Of a stretch of DNA of 64,000 bases, positions 40,820-51,000 are shown piece after piece. The translations under genes were made by a program, and so were the position numbers. The stretch is from NCBI GenBank assembly GCA_965214235.1, contig CBDCBH010000003.1, positions 2,294,001 through 2,358,000 of the forward strand. Direction: 5' to 3'. How positions within the stretch are numbered: the stretch's first letter is position 1; every line of letters starts with the position of its first letter. The stretch comes from Ilyomonas sp965214235 (lineage in GTDB: Bacteria > Bacteroidota > Bacteroidia > Chitinophagales > Chitinophagaceae). The notes under the pieces are model-generated. The model ran no database searches. It had not been told where the DNA came from and worked only from the letters and a program-made list of their open reading frames with translations.

Positions 40820-41728
40820 TCAACGGGCAACGGTCAACTGCCTAAAAACTTCTTCCAGGTTGTTTCCTTCTGATTGCAGAGACACAATATTTAAATTGTG
40901 CTGCAATGCCAGTTCTAACAATTGCCTCCTGGTTTCGTTGTCATTGTTTGTTTGTAATTGAAAAGAAGCAGTATCGTTTTTATTTACATGAATAACAAAC
41001 GATAACTGCTGTAATAGTTTTATATCAACTGCAGCATCAAACCGAATGCTGATAAGGCTTGTAGCGTTTGTTTTTCCTAAGTTTTGTATGGTATCATCTG
41101 CCATAAGCTTTCCTTTATTAATAATAAGAATGCGGCTGCATATAGCTTGCACTTCTCCTAAAATATGCGATGAAAACAAAACTGTTTTATCCTTCGCCTG
41201 CTCTTTAATTACGTTCCTGATTTCAATAATCTGGTTTGGATCAAGCCCGCTTGTTGGCTCATCCAAAATCAATACTTCAGGCTGATGAATTAATGCCGCC
41301 GCCAGCCCAACACGTTGCTTGTAACCTTTCGATAATTGTCCTGTTTTTTTATTACTTTCAATTGTTAAACCAGCAAGCTCAATTACACGATCCACTTCTT
41401 GTTTTGTATTTTTTATTTGATGAACGCCGCCGATAAATTGTAAATATTCGCGTACATACATATCGTAATACAAAGGATTCGCTTCAGGCAAATAACCAAT
41501 CTTTTTCTTTACTGCAATCGGATCATCCGCCACATTAACGCCGCATACTAACGCACTGCCGCCATCCGGTTTTAAATAGCCGGTAATCATTTTCATGGTT
41601 GTGCTTTTGCCTGCGCCGTTAGGTCCTAAAAAACCAACAATTTCCCCTTTGTTTATAGCAAAAGAAATATTGTTGACGGCTTTTTGTTCGCCATACATTT
41701 TTGCCAGGTTTGTTACTTGTAAAGACAT
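40820..41728 (-). CDS. gldA: GldA-type ABC transporter ATP-binding protein
   Basis: 302 residues. Walker A is GPNGAGKST at 35-43; a Q-loop region GYLPEANPLYYDMYV follows, then the signature LSKGYKQR, Walker B VLILDEPTSGLD and the switch His in SSHILGEVQ. A C-terminal ~80-residue extension (ISIRFDAAVDIKLLQQL...) is characteristic of GldA-like ATPases. GldA works with the permeases GldF and GldG in gliding motility of Bacteroidota. No gldF or gldG gene is next to it here, so the partner permease must lie elsewhere or this is a GldA-like paralogue. An exact -7 element precedes it. Confidence 0.85.
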   Translation of the reverse strand: MSLQVTNLAKMYGEQKAVNNISFAINKGEIVGFLGPNGAGKSTTMKMITGYLKPDGGSALVCGVNVADDPIAVKKKIGYLPEANPLYYDMYVREYLQFIGGVHQIKNTKQEVDRVIELAGLTIESNKKTGQLSKGYKQRVGLAAALIHQPEVLILDEPTSGLDPNQIIEIRNVIKEQAKDKTVLFSSHILGEVQAICSRILIINKGKLMADDTIQNLGKTNATSLISIRFDAAVDIKLLQQLSFVIHVNKNDTASFQLQTNNDNETRRQLLELALQHNLNIVSLQSEGNNLEEVFRQLTVAR

Positions 41729-41750
41729 GATGATTGCTAACTGTAAGCTT

Positions 41751-41758
41751 CAAAGATA
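41751..41758 (-). promoter_or_regulatory. -7 promoter element for gldA
   Basis: TATCTTTG on the minus strand is an exact consensus match, 22 nt before the ATG at 41728. No good -33 TTTG is seen. Confidence 0.5.
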
Positions 41759-41906
41759 CCATTGCGTTAGGTAGCGAATAAAGAAGAAATCATTTTTATG
41801 AATGAAATAAGAAAATGATAATTTCTTAACGAATTAAAGAATCATTTTACCCAAAGCCATCCATCTCTTTTCAATGCCGTATTTTTAAAAAATAAATTGC
41901 TTGTTT

Positions 41907-43832
41907 ATGTCGTATCCTTACCAGATTACATCATTAGAACAATACCATTCCGACTATCAGAAAAGTATTGATGATCCCGAAGCGTTTTGGGCGAATGTGG
42001 CGCAACATTTTAACTGGAGAAAGCCTTGGAACAAAGTGCTTGAATGGAATTTTACCAAACCAAAAATAGAATGGTTTACCGGTGCAAAACTTAACATCAC
42101 CGAGAACTGTATCGACCGGCATTTAAAAGAAATGGGCGAGAAGCCCGCCATTATTTGGGAACCGAACGACCCTAATGATCGTGTGCGCATTGTTACCTAC
42201 AACCGCCTGCACAAGCGGGTTTGCCAGTTTGCACAGGTATTAAAAAATAACGATGTTAAAAAAGGCGACCGCGTTTGTATTTACATGGGTATGGTTCCCG
42301 AACTGGCTTATGCCGTGTTGGGTTGCGCGCGCATTGGCGCTATACATAGCGTGGTGTTTGGGGGCTTTTCGGCGCAAAGTATTGCCGATAGGTTAGAGGA
42401 TGCAGGAGCCGAATTTATTGTTACTGCCGATGGCGCTTTTCGTGGTGAAAAAGTAATACCGCTGAAGAGTGTAATTGATGATGCTTTGATGGGAAATAAA
42501 ACAGTAAAAAAAGTGATTGTTTATACCCGTACACGCACCGGCGTTTCAATGATAAAAGGCAGAGATGTGTGGTGGGAAGATGAAATGGAACATGCAGAAA
42601 CACAAGTAGAAAAAGAAGGCGTTGTTTCGTTCCCCGCCGAAGAAATGGATGCCGAAGATCCGCTGTTTATTTTATATACATCTGGCAGCACAGGTAAACC
42701 AAAAGGCGTGGTGCATACCTGTGGCGGCTATATGGTTTACACGGCATATTCATTTGTAAACGTATTTCAATATCAGCCCGGCGATGTTCATTTTTGCACG
42801 GCTGATATCGGGTGGATTACAGGGCATAGTTATATTTTGTACGGACCATTAAGCGCTGGTGCAACATCGCTTATGTTTGAAGGCATTCCTACCTATCCCA
42901 ATGCAGGCAGATTTTGGGATATTGTTGATAAATTCAAAGTCAATATTTTATACACCGCGCCTACCGCCATCCGCAGTTTAATGGGCTTTGGATTAGCTCC
43001 GTTGGAAGGGAAAAATTTATCATCTTTAAAAACATTAGGTACCGTTGGAGAGCCGATAAATGAAGAAGCCTGGCATTGGTATGATGAAAATATCGGTAAA
43101 AACAAATGCCCTATTGTTGATACCTGGTGGCAAACCGAAACGGGCGGTATTTTAATATCCAATCTTGCAGGTGTAACGCCTGCCAAGCCTTCGTTTGCCA
43201 CGTTGCCCCTGCCTGGTGTACAGCCCGTTTTGGTAGATGAAAATGGTGCAGAAATAAAAGGCAATGGTATAAGTGGAAACCTGTGCATGAAGGCGCCCTG
43301 GCCTTCTATTTTGCGCACCACGTATGGCGACCATGAACGTTGCCGCAAAAACTATTTCAGCACTTATCCAAACTTATATTTTACGGGTGATGGTGCGCTG
43401 CGCGATGAAAAAGGTAATTATAGAATTACCGGCAGAGTTGATGATGTGCTGAACGTAAGCGGTCATCGTATTGGAACGGCGGAAGTAGAGAACGCCATCA
43501 ACATGCACGCCGGTGTGGTTGAAAGTGCAGTGGTGGGTTACCCGCACGAAATAAAAGGACAAGGCATTTATGCTTATGTGATTTATGAAGGGCATGGCGG
43601 TAATAATGACTTATCTAAAAAAGATATTGTTGCCACCGTAAGCCGCATCATCGGACCCATTGCAAAGCCTGATAAAATACAATTTGTAAAAGGATTGCCC
43701 AAAACAAGAAGCGGTAAAATTATGCGCCGCATCTTGCGTAAAATCGCTGAAGGTGAAACAGAGAATTTGGGTGATACATCAACATTACTTGATCCGAATA
43801 TAGTAGAAGAAATTAAGAGCGGGAAAGTGTGA
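41907..43832 (+). CDS. acs: Acetyl-CoA synthetase (acetate-CoA ligase)
   Basis: 641 residues from the ATG at 41907 (a TTG two codons earlier is not needed). Adenylate-forming enzyme: YTSGSTGKPKGVVHT near residue 255 is the P-loop, GEPINEEAWHWY and WWQTETGG follow, then FTGDGALRD and the hinge GRVDDVLNVSGHR. PKTRSGKIMRR near residue 600 holds the catalytic Lys, which is regulated by acetylation in this family. It converts acetate, CoA and ATP to acetyl-CoA in the cytoplasm. Single gene; no terminator is seen after it. Confidence 0.97.
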   Translation: MSYPYQITSLEQYHSDYQKSIDDPEAFWANVAQHFNWRKPWNKVLEWNFTKPKIEWFTGAKLNITENCIDRHLKEMGEKPAIIWEPNDPNDRVRIVTYNRLHKRVCQFAQVLKNNDVKKGDRVCIYMGMVPELAYAVLGCARIGAIHSVVFGGFSAQSIADRLEDAGAEFIVTADGAFRGEKVIPLKSVIDDALMGNKTVKKVIVYTRTRTGVSMIKGRDVWWEDEMEHAETQVEKEGVVSFPAEEMDAEDPLFILYTSGSTGKPKGVVHTCGGYMVYTAYSFVNVFQYQPGDVHFCTADIGWITGHSYILYGPLSAGATSLMFEGIPTYPNAGRFWDIVDKFKVNILYTAPTAIRSLMGFGLAPLEGKNLSSLKTLGTVGEPINEEAWHWYDENIGKNKCPIVDTWWQTETGGILISNLAGVTPAKPSFATLPLPGVQPVLVDENGAEIKGNGISGNLCMKAPWPSILRTTYGDHERCRKNYFSTYPNLYFTGDGALRDEKGNYRITGRVDDVLNVSGHRIGTAEVENAINMHAGVVESAVVGYPHEIKGQGIYAYVIYEGHGGNNDLSKKDIVATVSRIIGPIAKPDKIQFVKGLPKTRSGKIMRRILRKIAEGETENLGDTSTLLDPNIVEEIKSGKV

Positions 43833-44201
43833 GGTTGAAAAGAAACAAGTTTAAAGATACAAGGAAAAAGCAAAACCTACTGTCAAAGGCGATGAGTTTT
43901 TAAACAAACTGAATGTATTAAGAAATAAGCTTCGCAGTAAACGTTCATAAATTATTTTGGTTGGATATAGCTGAACCAAGAATGAATTATGAATCTGTTT
44001 CCTTTGATATTGCTTACAAAAACCTTCTGCAAAATCCGGGAGCCTGTTTCAATTTATCAAGAATATTAGGAGAATAACTCTTTCCAGTTTTCCTTATTAA
44101 ATTATTTATTCTTTGAAAAGAAATACAATCTACATTTTGTGTTTACATCACAATAACTTTAATAAAAAAGAATGGAAAAATTAGAGATAAAAAATAACCC
44201 A
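43833..44201. other. Intergenic region, 369 bp, possibly decayed
   Basis: No intact gene. A 31-codon ORF at 43982-44077 (MNYESVSFDIAYKNLLQNPG...) has coding-like composition, and upstream text in other frames does too, so a dead small gene is possible. No repeat or terminator was recognised. Confidence 0.35.
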
Positions 44202-45194
44202 TCACCCAAAATCTATCTCTGTATTATCACCAATATTCAAGCTTCTGCTCAAGCCTTTTACCGAAGCATCGCTGCCAATTAATGAATTATCAATCACCAC
44301 TTCATACAAGGTTGTATAAGAGCCGATGATACTATCGCGTACTGTTGAATACTGCACTGTGGTATTGGGACCGATGGATACATGCGGACCGATGATAGAG
44401 TTTTTTAACACACAACCGGCGCCAATGGTTACCGGCGCAATAATGATGGAGTTTTCATTCTGTACCGATTCGTGAATGGTACTGCCTGCCTTTTTTAAAA
44501 GGATGGCATTGGTATCTAACAAGGTTTCTTTTCGTCCGCAATCGTACCAGCTTTTTACTTTGAACGATTTAAATTGCGTGCCCGCTTTTATCATACATTC
44601 CAAACCATCGGTCAGATTGTATTCTCCCTGCGTTTTAATATTGTTGGTAAACAATTGATGCAAACAATCAAACAAAATTCTCGAATCTTTTATTTTATAA
44701 ATCCCTACCAATGCCATGTTACTTTTAGGAATAGAAGGCTTTTCTACCACATGATCTATAAACTCATTGGCATTAATTTCGGCAACACCAAAACGGCGCG
44801 GATCATCTACTTTTTTCACGCCCAGCATGTTGTAAGGACTGCGCAAAACATCTTCCACATCGTACTCGCAAATAGTATCTCCAAGCGTTACAATCACTTC
44901 ATCGCCGTCAATAATATTGTGCGCTAATTCTATGGCATGACCTGTTCCCTGCCGCTCGTTCTGGTGCACAAAATGACAGTACAAATGCGGATAAGCCTGC
45001 CTTACATATTCTTCTATTTTTTCACCCAAATAACCTACAACAAAAACAAACTCATAAATGCCCGCGCGGTGCAAGGGATCGATAATAAAACTCAATATAG
45101 TTTTGCCTGCAATGGGTATTAATGCTTTGGGTTGCGTATAAGTATGCGGGCGAAGCTTGGCGCCGGCGCCCGCCACAGGAATCACTGCTTTCAT
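44202..45194 (-). CDS. Sugar-phosphate nucleotidyltransferase with left-handed beta-helix tail
   Basis: 330 residues. The N-terminal nucleotidyltransferase domain has the signature MKAVIPVAGAGAKLRPHTYTQPKALIPIAGK, a variant of GxGxRLxPxTxxxPK, with VTLGDTICEYD (metal-binding Asp), FGVAEIN, VEKPSIPKSN and YDCGRKETLLD. From about residue 245 there are hexapeptide repeats (IIAPVTIGAGCVLKNSIIG, HVSIGPNTTV) forming a left-handed beta-helix. It would make a nucleotide sugar, most like glucose-1-phosphate thymidylyltransferase of the long archaeal/Bacteroidota type, for cell-surface polysaccharide. The exact sugar is undetermined. Confidence 0.88.
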   Translation of the reverse strand: MKAVIPVAGAGAKLRPHTYTQPKALIPIAGKTILSFIIDPLHRAGIYEFVFVVGYLGEKIEEYVRQAYPHLYCHFVHQNERQGTGHAIELAHNIIDGDEVIVTLGDTICEYDVEDVLRSPYNMLGVKKVDDPRRFGVAEINANEFIDHVVEKPSIPKSNMALVGIYKIKDSRILFDCLHQLFTNNIKTQGEYNLTDGLECMIKAGTQFKSFKVKSWYDCGRKETLLDTNAILLKKAGSTIHESVQNENSIIIAPVTIGAGCVLKNSIIGPHVSIGPNTTVQYSTVRDSIIGSYTTLYEVVIDNSLIGSDASVKGLSRSLNIGDNTEIDFG

Positions 45195-45427
45195 GCGTTT
45201 GTTTTCCGTAAATCAATTTTTATTTGCATCACTTTTTTTGAAGCATCAAAACACAAAAAATAAAAAAATTCAATAAGAGCATTTAGAAAAAACGACCATT
45301 AAATTTTAAAATCTTTGCTTCCGGCTTTGATTACAAGTTCTGCTTTTGTATTAAATTATTCTTATCAAGTAATAGAAAATGGCAAATGTAAGTAAGATAA
45401 ACATTTAGTAATGTAATTGGTACACAA

Positions 45428-47746
45428 TTAAAAAGGATAGCCGATAGCCAAATTAAAAACCAGGTTGTTTCTGCGCCAGTCTTTATCGCCGAAATTGATT
45501 TTATCAAATACCCATCTCTGCCCGTCGGGGTTATAGGGCAAGCGTACAGGAAAAGCAACATCTAACCGTAAAACCAAAATAGAAGCATCGAAGCGCAAAC
45601 CGGCTCCCATGCCTACGCCAATTTGTTTTAAAAATTGGTTGCTGAATTGCGAACCAGGGCGGTTGCTGTCATACCGGAGCGTCCATACATTGCCGGCATC
45701 CATAAACAAAGCCCCACGCACGATAGAAAACAATTTTGCGCGATATTCAGCATTTGCTTCCAATTTTATATCGCCCGGTTGATCAACCACCAAGCTATCC
45801 CGAGGGTTGCCGGCATAGTAAGTTCCCGGACCTAATGTGCGTGCGCGAAAAGCACGAATGTCATTGGTGCCGCCCGCGAAGAAAGCTTTAATATAAGGCA
45901 TTGCATAACTGTTGCCATACGCATATCCTAATCCACCCCACAATCTTGAATTAAAGGAACTATTGGCACCCAATTTACGGGTATATCTGAATTCCAATTC
46001 GGTTCTTATATATTGCGACAACGGCGTAGCGAATAGTTTTTTTTGTTTTTCTGTTGCAGTGTCTCCACCAAAAACCAGTGGCGCCGATAAATCGAGATTG
46101 CCATTAAAGTAATAATCGTTTTTTCTACGTGTGCCTGGCTTATTAAGCGTGTTATAATTATAGTTGTACGAAGGACCAATAATAAATTGCTTCTCAATAC
46201 TACGTCCTAAGGTATAGAATTTCGGAAGTTTTAAGCTGTCTTGAAAATTTGGCGTAATGTGCGTGGGCTGAACAGAGCTAATGTTGATGAGATTGAGCTG
46301 ATGTTCCGACAAAGTATTTTCTTTCCAAACATATCCATAGCTGCCCCGATAAGTGGTTAGTAAATACTGTGTGCTTCGGTTGAACAACTCATAACCCAGC
46401 ATAAACTTTGTGTGTGGCACAAAGCTGCTGTTGGTATGGAAATTAAATGGCGAGATAATGCGCGGCACATACAAATCGGCTTCTGCACCAAGCCTGCGTG
46501 TATCTACTCTTGTAGTTGCAGAAGTGCCTGCAGAAAATTGTTTTTCAAGCCCGCCATACGCAGTTATGGTAAGCAGTTCGGCACCTTTAAACAAGCTGCG
46601 ATCGCGCCAGTTTACCGACAGTTCTCCACCATTGGAATTGTCGCTTTTAGTAAGCCCCGACACTTGAAAACGCAACGATTTTTTTTGGGTTGGCGTAAGA
46701 TAATAATAAGCGTTTAATAAGCTATCCGAAGCCGGATCGGGCAGGAAACGGGCTTTTACAAACCTGTAAACACCCAACGTAGTTAAGCGGTTGAGAGATA
46801 AGTTATGATCATCCCGATTGTACAAATCGCCGGAATCAAACACCAGTGTTCGCACAAACATTCTTGGGTTAAAGCGATGGTTCGGATCAACAATCGTATA
46901 GCCATGATATTTTTTTGCACCGGTAAGGCTGGTATCAGCTTCATTGCTGTAATCGGCATACACAATAATATCGTTAATCCGGTATTGCCTGCGTACGGCA
47001 TCGGGCGTTTCCTCTTTCACCTTCACTGCCACATCCGCTTTGTGATTGCCTACGGTTGTATCAACACTGGCAAATAAATAATCAGGACCGAAATAATAAA
47101 AGCCTCTTTGTTTTAAACGTGCGTCAATGCGTTCGCGTTCTAATTTAATCAAATCCAAATCATACGGATCGTTCGGGCGCAACAACGACCGGCTTAAAGC
47201 GCGTTTTTGTGTTGAATCTTTACCAACAATGTTGCGGCTTAACACCGATGTGTCTTTTGGAAAACTGATGTTGCGCAAAGTGTATTGGTTGTGTACGTAA
47301 GCCGTAAACACGCCGGTAAATTTGCGGTGTTTCACTATGGTATCTAATGTTACCGTATCATTAAACCAGCCACGATTTTCAAGACGGTTTTGCATTACGA
47401 CGCGATCTTTATCCAGCGTGCTGTAAGAAGCAATTACCGGCGGCTCGCCTAATTTGTTTTTAATAAGATAGCGCAAGCCTTTGCCTCTTGGCGTATCTAC
47501 TGAGTTATACAAAGTTAATTTTAACCGGATGCCTAATATTTTAGAATTGGGTTTTGGGCGAATGAGCGATGTCATGTCGCTTTCCAAGGCTTTGCGCCTG
47601 CTTTTTGAAATGGATGGATTGGCTTTTATTTTTACATCCGAGCCGATGTATAAACTTTGTCCGGGCGCTAAGTGTTTGGTGTTATCACAAGCGGCAAACA
47701 ACACAGTAGCGATAGAAATGAGTAAATATAAAAACCGATAGTTCAT
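45428..47746 (-). CDS. TamL: lipoprotein-type TamA, Omp85 family
   Basis: 772 residues. The lipoprotein signal is 1-20 (MNYRFLYLLIS..LFAAC), with Cys20 as the acylated residue followed by Asp-Asn-Thr. POTRA-like repeats follow from ~residue 30 to 350 (YIGSDVKIKANPSI, GKGLRYLIKNKLGEPPV, NRGWFNDTV, RLKQRGFYYFGPDYL). Then comes a 16-strand barrel with FFAGGTNDIRAFRARTLGPG in the lid-loop position, ending NLVFNLAIGYPF. In Bacteroidota this lipid-anchored TamA variant is called TamL and works with TamB. It lies downstream of tamB on the same strand, 287 bp away, supporting that role. Confidence 0.88.
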   Translation of the reverse strand: MNYRFLYLLISIATVLFAACDNTKHLAPGQSLYIGSDVKIKANPSISKSRRKALESDMTSLIRPKPNSKILGIRLKLTLYNSVDTPRGKGLRYLIKNKLGEPPVIASYSTLDKDRVVMQNRLENRGWFNDTVTLDTIVKHRKFTGVFTAYVHNQYTLRNISFPKDTSVLSRNIVGKDSTQKRALSRSLLRPNDPYDLDLIKLERERIDARLKQRGFYYFGPDYLFASVDTTVGNHKADVAVKVKEETPDAVRRQYRINDIIVYADYSNEADTSLTGAKKYHGYTIVDPNHRFNPRMFVRTLVFDSGDLYNRDDHNLSLNRLTTLGVYRFVKARFLPDPASDSLLNAYYYLTPTQKKSLRFQVSGLTKSDNSNGGELSVNWRDRSLFKGAELLTITAYGGLEKQFSAGTSATTRVDTRRLGAEADLYVPRIISPFNFHTNSSFVPHTKFMLGYELFNRSTQYLLTTYRGSYGYVWKENTLSEHQLNLINISSVQPTHITPNFQDSLKLPKFYTLGRSIEKQFIIGPSYNYNYNTLNKPGTRRKNDYYFNGNLDLSAPLVFGGDTATEKQKKLFATPLSQYIRTELEFRYTRKLGANSSFNSRLWGGLGYAYGNSYAMPYIKAFFAGGTNDIRAFRARTLGPGTYYAGNPRDSLVVDQPGDIKLEANAEYRAKLFSIVRGALFMDAGNVWTLRYDSNRPGSQFSNQFLKQIGVGMGAGLRFDASILVLRLDVAFPVRLPYNPDGQRWVFDKINFGDKDWRRNNLVFNLAIGYPF

Positions 47747-48033
47747 TTGGTATATTCAATCTTATTGCTGATTATTTCAGCTTTTGTTTTTATGCCGATA
47801 ATGGTGATGCTATAACGATGCAATGAGCATACCTGCAGAGTAAAAATAGTTCTCGCAAACTCTTTAATTAATTTCAAAACGTTGAAAAGTGGTTCGTTTC
47901 TTTTTTATACAAAAATGAAGTAAAAACAAATCGAAGTAAAAACAAATCAAGGATTGCAACAGCAGGTCAACATGAATTAAAAAGCACTCTCTTTAAATCT
48001 GTATTTTGCGTTCACAACTCACCATTTACAACT

Positions 48034-51000
48034 TTACTTTTTACTATCCGCTGCCGCCTGTTGCTGCTTATCTTTTTCGTCTTTCTGTTGTTTTTGCTCT
48101 TCCACTTTCTTATCGGTTTGCTTGTTTTTTTTACGAACTTCTTTTGCCGCTTTATGATTTTCAAAAATTTCTTTCAGCCGGTTGTAATCGTAATTTAAAA
48201 TGAAACTCAACCCGGTTTCTATCACTTGTCCTTCTGCTACGCCTTCGTAATTGTTGCGGCGATATGCCTGCAACAAATAGCGACCATCTTTGGTGAGCTG
48301 ATAATCGACCGATAAATCGCCGGCAATGTTGGAAGCCGCTTTGTTACTGCCCTGCGGGTTTTCAACCGCGAAAGAACTTCCTACGTTTACTTTTATTCTA
48401 TCGTTCAGCAAACGCTTGCTCACACCCACTTTCAGGTCGGTACTATTTTGTTCGGTGCCGGTTGTATAATCTTGCTGCGATTGCAAATCAAAATTCAAAT
48501 CAACACCTTTTACAAGGTTACCTGCCAGCTTGTTTAATTGATCGGTAAGCAAACCGGCAGCACTGCTGCGCACTGCACCTTGCACACCACCTCCGCCGCC
48601 TGAGCTTGCCAGCGGATCTTCCTGCACAAACCTGCCCAATAGCAACAATGCAAAGGCTTGCTTATTAAGTTCAGCTTCATCGCTGCGCACTTGTTGCAAT
48701 TTGGTATCTACATCCGGCCAGCGCGTAAGCGCATCCTGCGGAAGAGTTATATCAAAAGAAATGATAGGTTTCAGCATCTCGCCGGTCATGTGTAAATTCA
48801 CATTAAAGGGCAGCTTTTCTTTATAAGTAGTTTGCGCTGCCTGGGAGTAACCAGCTATTTCAGATTGCATCAAATCAATAGGGGCGGTATTGGCGAGATA
48901 CGTGGCTGTAATGTCCACTTGAGCAGACGTTGGGTCGCCAGTCCAGATGATGGTGCTGCCTTGCCTGATGTTAAATTTTCTTTTTAAGAACGAAAGCGAT
49001 AAATTATAAGAGCCCTGTGATACTTTATAATTGCCGGTAAGGCTAATTTTACCGCTTTGGTCAATGCCGCCGGCAAGGTCGGCAGCGCCCATTATGGTGA
49101 GTGCATCGCCACTGCGTTCATCAATTACAACGGTGAATTTTGCTGTACTGTCTGTTTCAATATTTGCGGTTACGTCAAGCCCTGTCATTGCAGTTTGACC
49201 CTTTATAGTATCAGTGATGGATGGCGTTGGCTTGTTACGTTCAGGATGATTTTTATCTTCAAAAACAACTACGCCTTCACGTTCTTCCACTTCAGGGTCG
49301 CTGCTGGGCAGTATGAGTGTAAAGTCGGTTGGCTTGTTTACGCGGAGGTTGGCATTAATGTTAGGCGATGTCATACTGCCCGTAACATCCACATCAGCAT
49401 CAACATTCATCTTGCCATAAAACAAATCTTTATTTCCCTGCTTTTTATTTACTGCCTCAAAATTATCGGTACTTAAGTTGAGCGCAAATTTGTAATTTTT
49501 AAAATCAGTAGTTAAAATATCACCATCAATAATTGCCCTTGCCTTGTTGGCATCGCGCATGGTAAATTCATTAAAATGAACACCCTGATTGTCTATGTCA
49601 ATGGTTTCATTGGGCAATGTTAACCGCTCGCCTGTGATGGCAGGAATAATGAATGTGCTGTCGAAACGAAGCGAGCCGTTCACTATTGGACTGTTTATCG
49701 TTCCTTGTATAGTGGCGTTGCCTTTTAATTCGCCGCCAATATCGGTTAACTGGTCAGCGGCAAAAGGTTTTACAATGGCTAAATTCAAACGGTTTAGCGC
49801 CAGTTGTAAATCCATCCTGCTTTCGCCGGTATAATATTTTCCGTTCACCTGCACATCGGTATTGTTGCCTTCTAACGTAATGTTTGCGGTGTAAGTGTTG
49901 GCTTCTTCGTTGTTTACTTTTAAGGAAAGATTGCCAATAGTATCGCGTTTATAAATCACATTATTCACCGCTAAATCGGAAGTGAAAATAGGATTCGTCA
50001 TTACATCTTTTACCACAGCATTACCATTAATTGAACCTTCTACCGGAATAGAATCCTGATGCGCTATTTTGGTAATGGTTGCAATTTGAAAGTTATTAAA
50101 ATCAACTTTAATCGGAGCATTGGGTTTTGGCTCTGTGCTGTTGATGGAGAGCGATTGACCGTTTTTACTAATGGCAAAATTGTTTACCAAAATACCAGCG
50201 ATAGAATCATATTGAATGAAGTTGCCTTGCGCCACATTCCATCTGTCGTAATCCAATACCAGTGTGTCTTTCAGACCGAACTTCACACCGTTTTTTATTT
50301 GACTTAACAAGCCGCCAAGAGCATATTGCAGCTTTCCTTTTTGATCGTCTGAACCCAAATCAAAATCGAGCTGATTATGAGAAAGAGATGCATCTAAATT
50401 TGTTTTGTACAATTCGATTGAACCTCTTTTAAAATCATCAAAGCTCACACCTAAGTCCAGCTTATCAGCGTTTGTTTTTGCTCCAATTTTCAGGCTGTCA
50501 ATTTGCAAAGAATCTATCAGAATTTGCCTGCCATATAAGGCTAACTGCAAATCGTTTTGTGCGCTGTTGAAAGAAGAGGTTAGCGTTAGCGAATCGCTGC
50601 CTTTTAATGAAGGAACAAAATCTAACAACAAACCTTGCGGAATGATGGTTGCATTGAGGTTGAAGTTTTGCGGTGCAAACTTTTGCGCTTTATAATCGGG
50701 TAAATTATAATACTGATTGATGGTTGCTTCCAAGGCCGGTGCAATCTCTGTGAGCTTGTACTGACCGATCATGTTTGCTTTTATTACATTGGCAACATTA
50801 AGGTCGATATTTTTTTGTTGCAGCGTTGCCGATGCTATCAAGCCAATGCTATCGGCGGTGTACGATTTAAGTCCGTTGGTAATATTTAAATCAGTAATAG
50901 AAACCGTACCGTTTAATGAATCTACGTCCGTTACCGGAACATTGGCAATAATATGACCATGCAGGTTTAAGGTATCAGTAACCAAATGCAGTGCGTTGAG

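Noticed and set aside
41236..41436. Plus-strand ORFs within gldA as overlapping genes
   Set aside because: Antisense shadows of the ATPase coding sequence.
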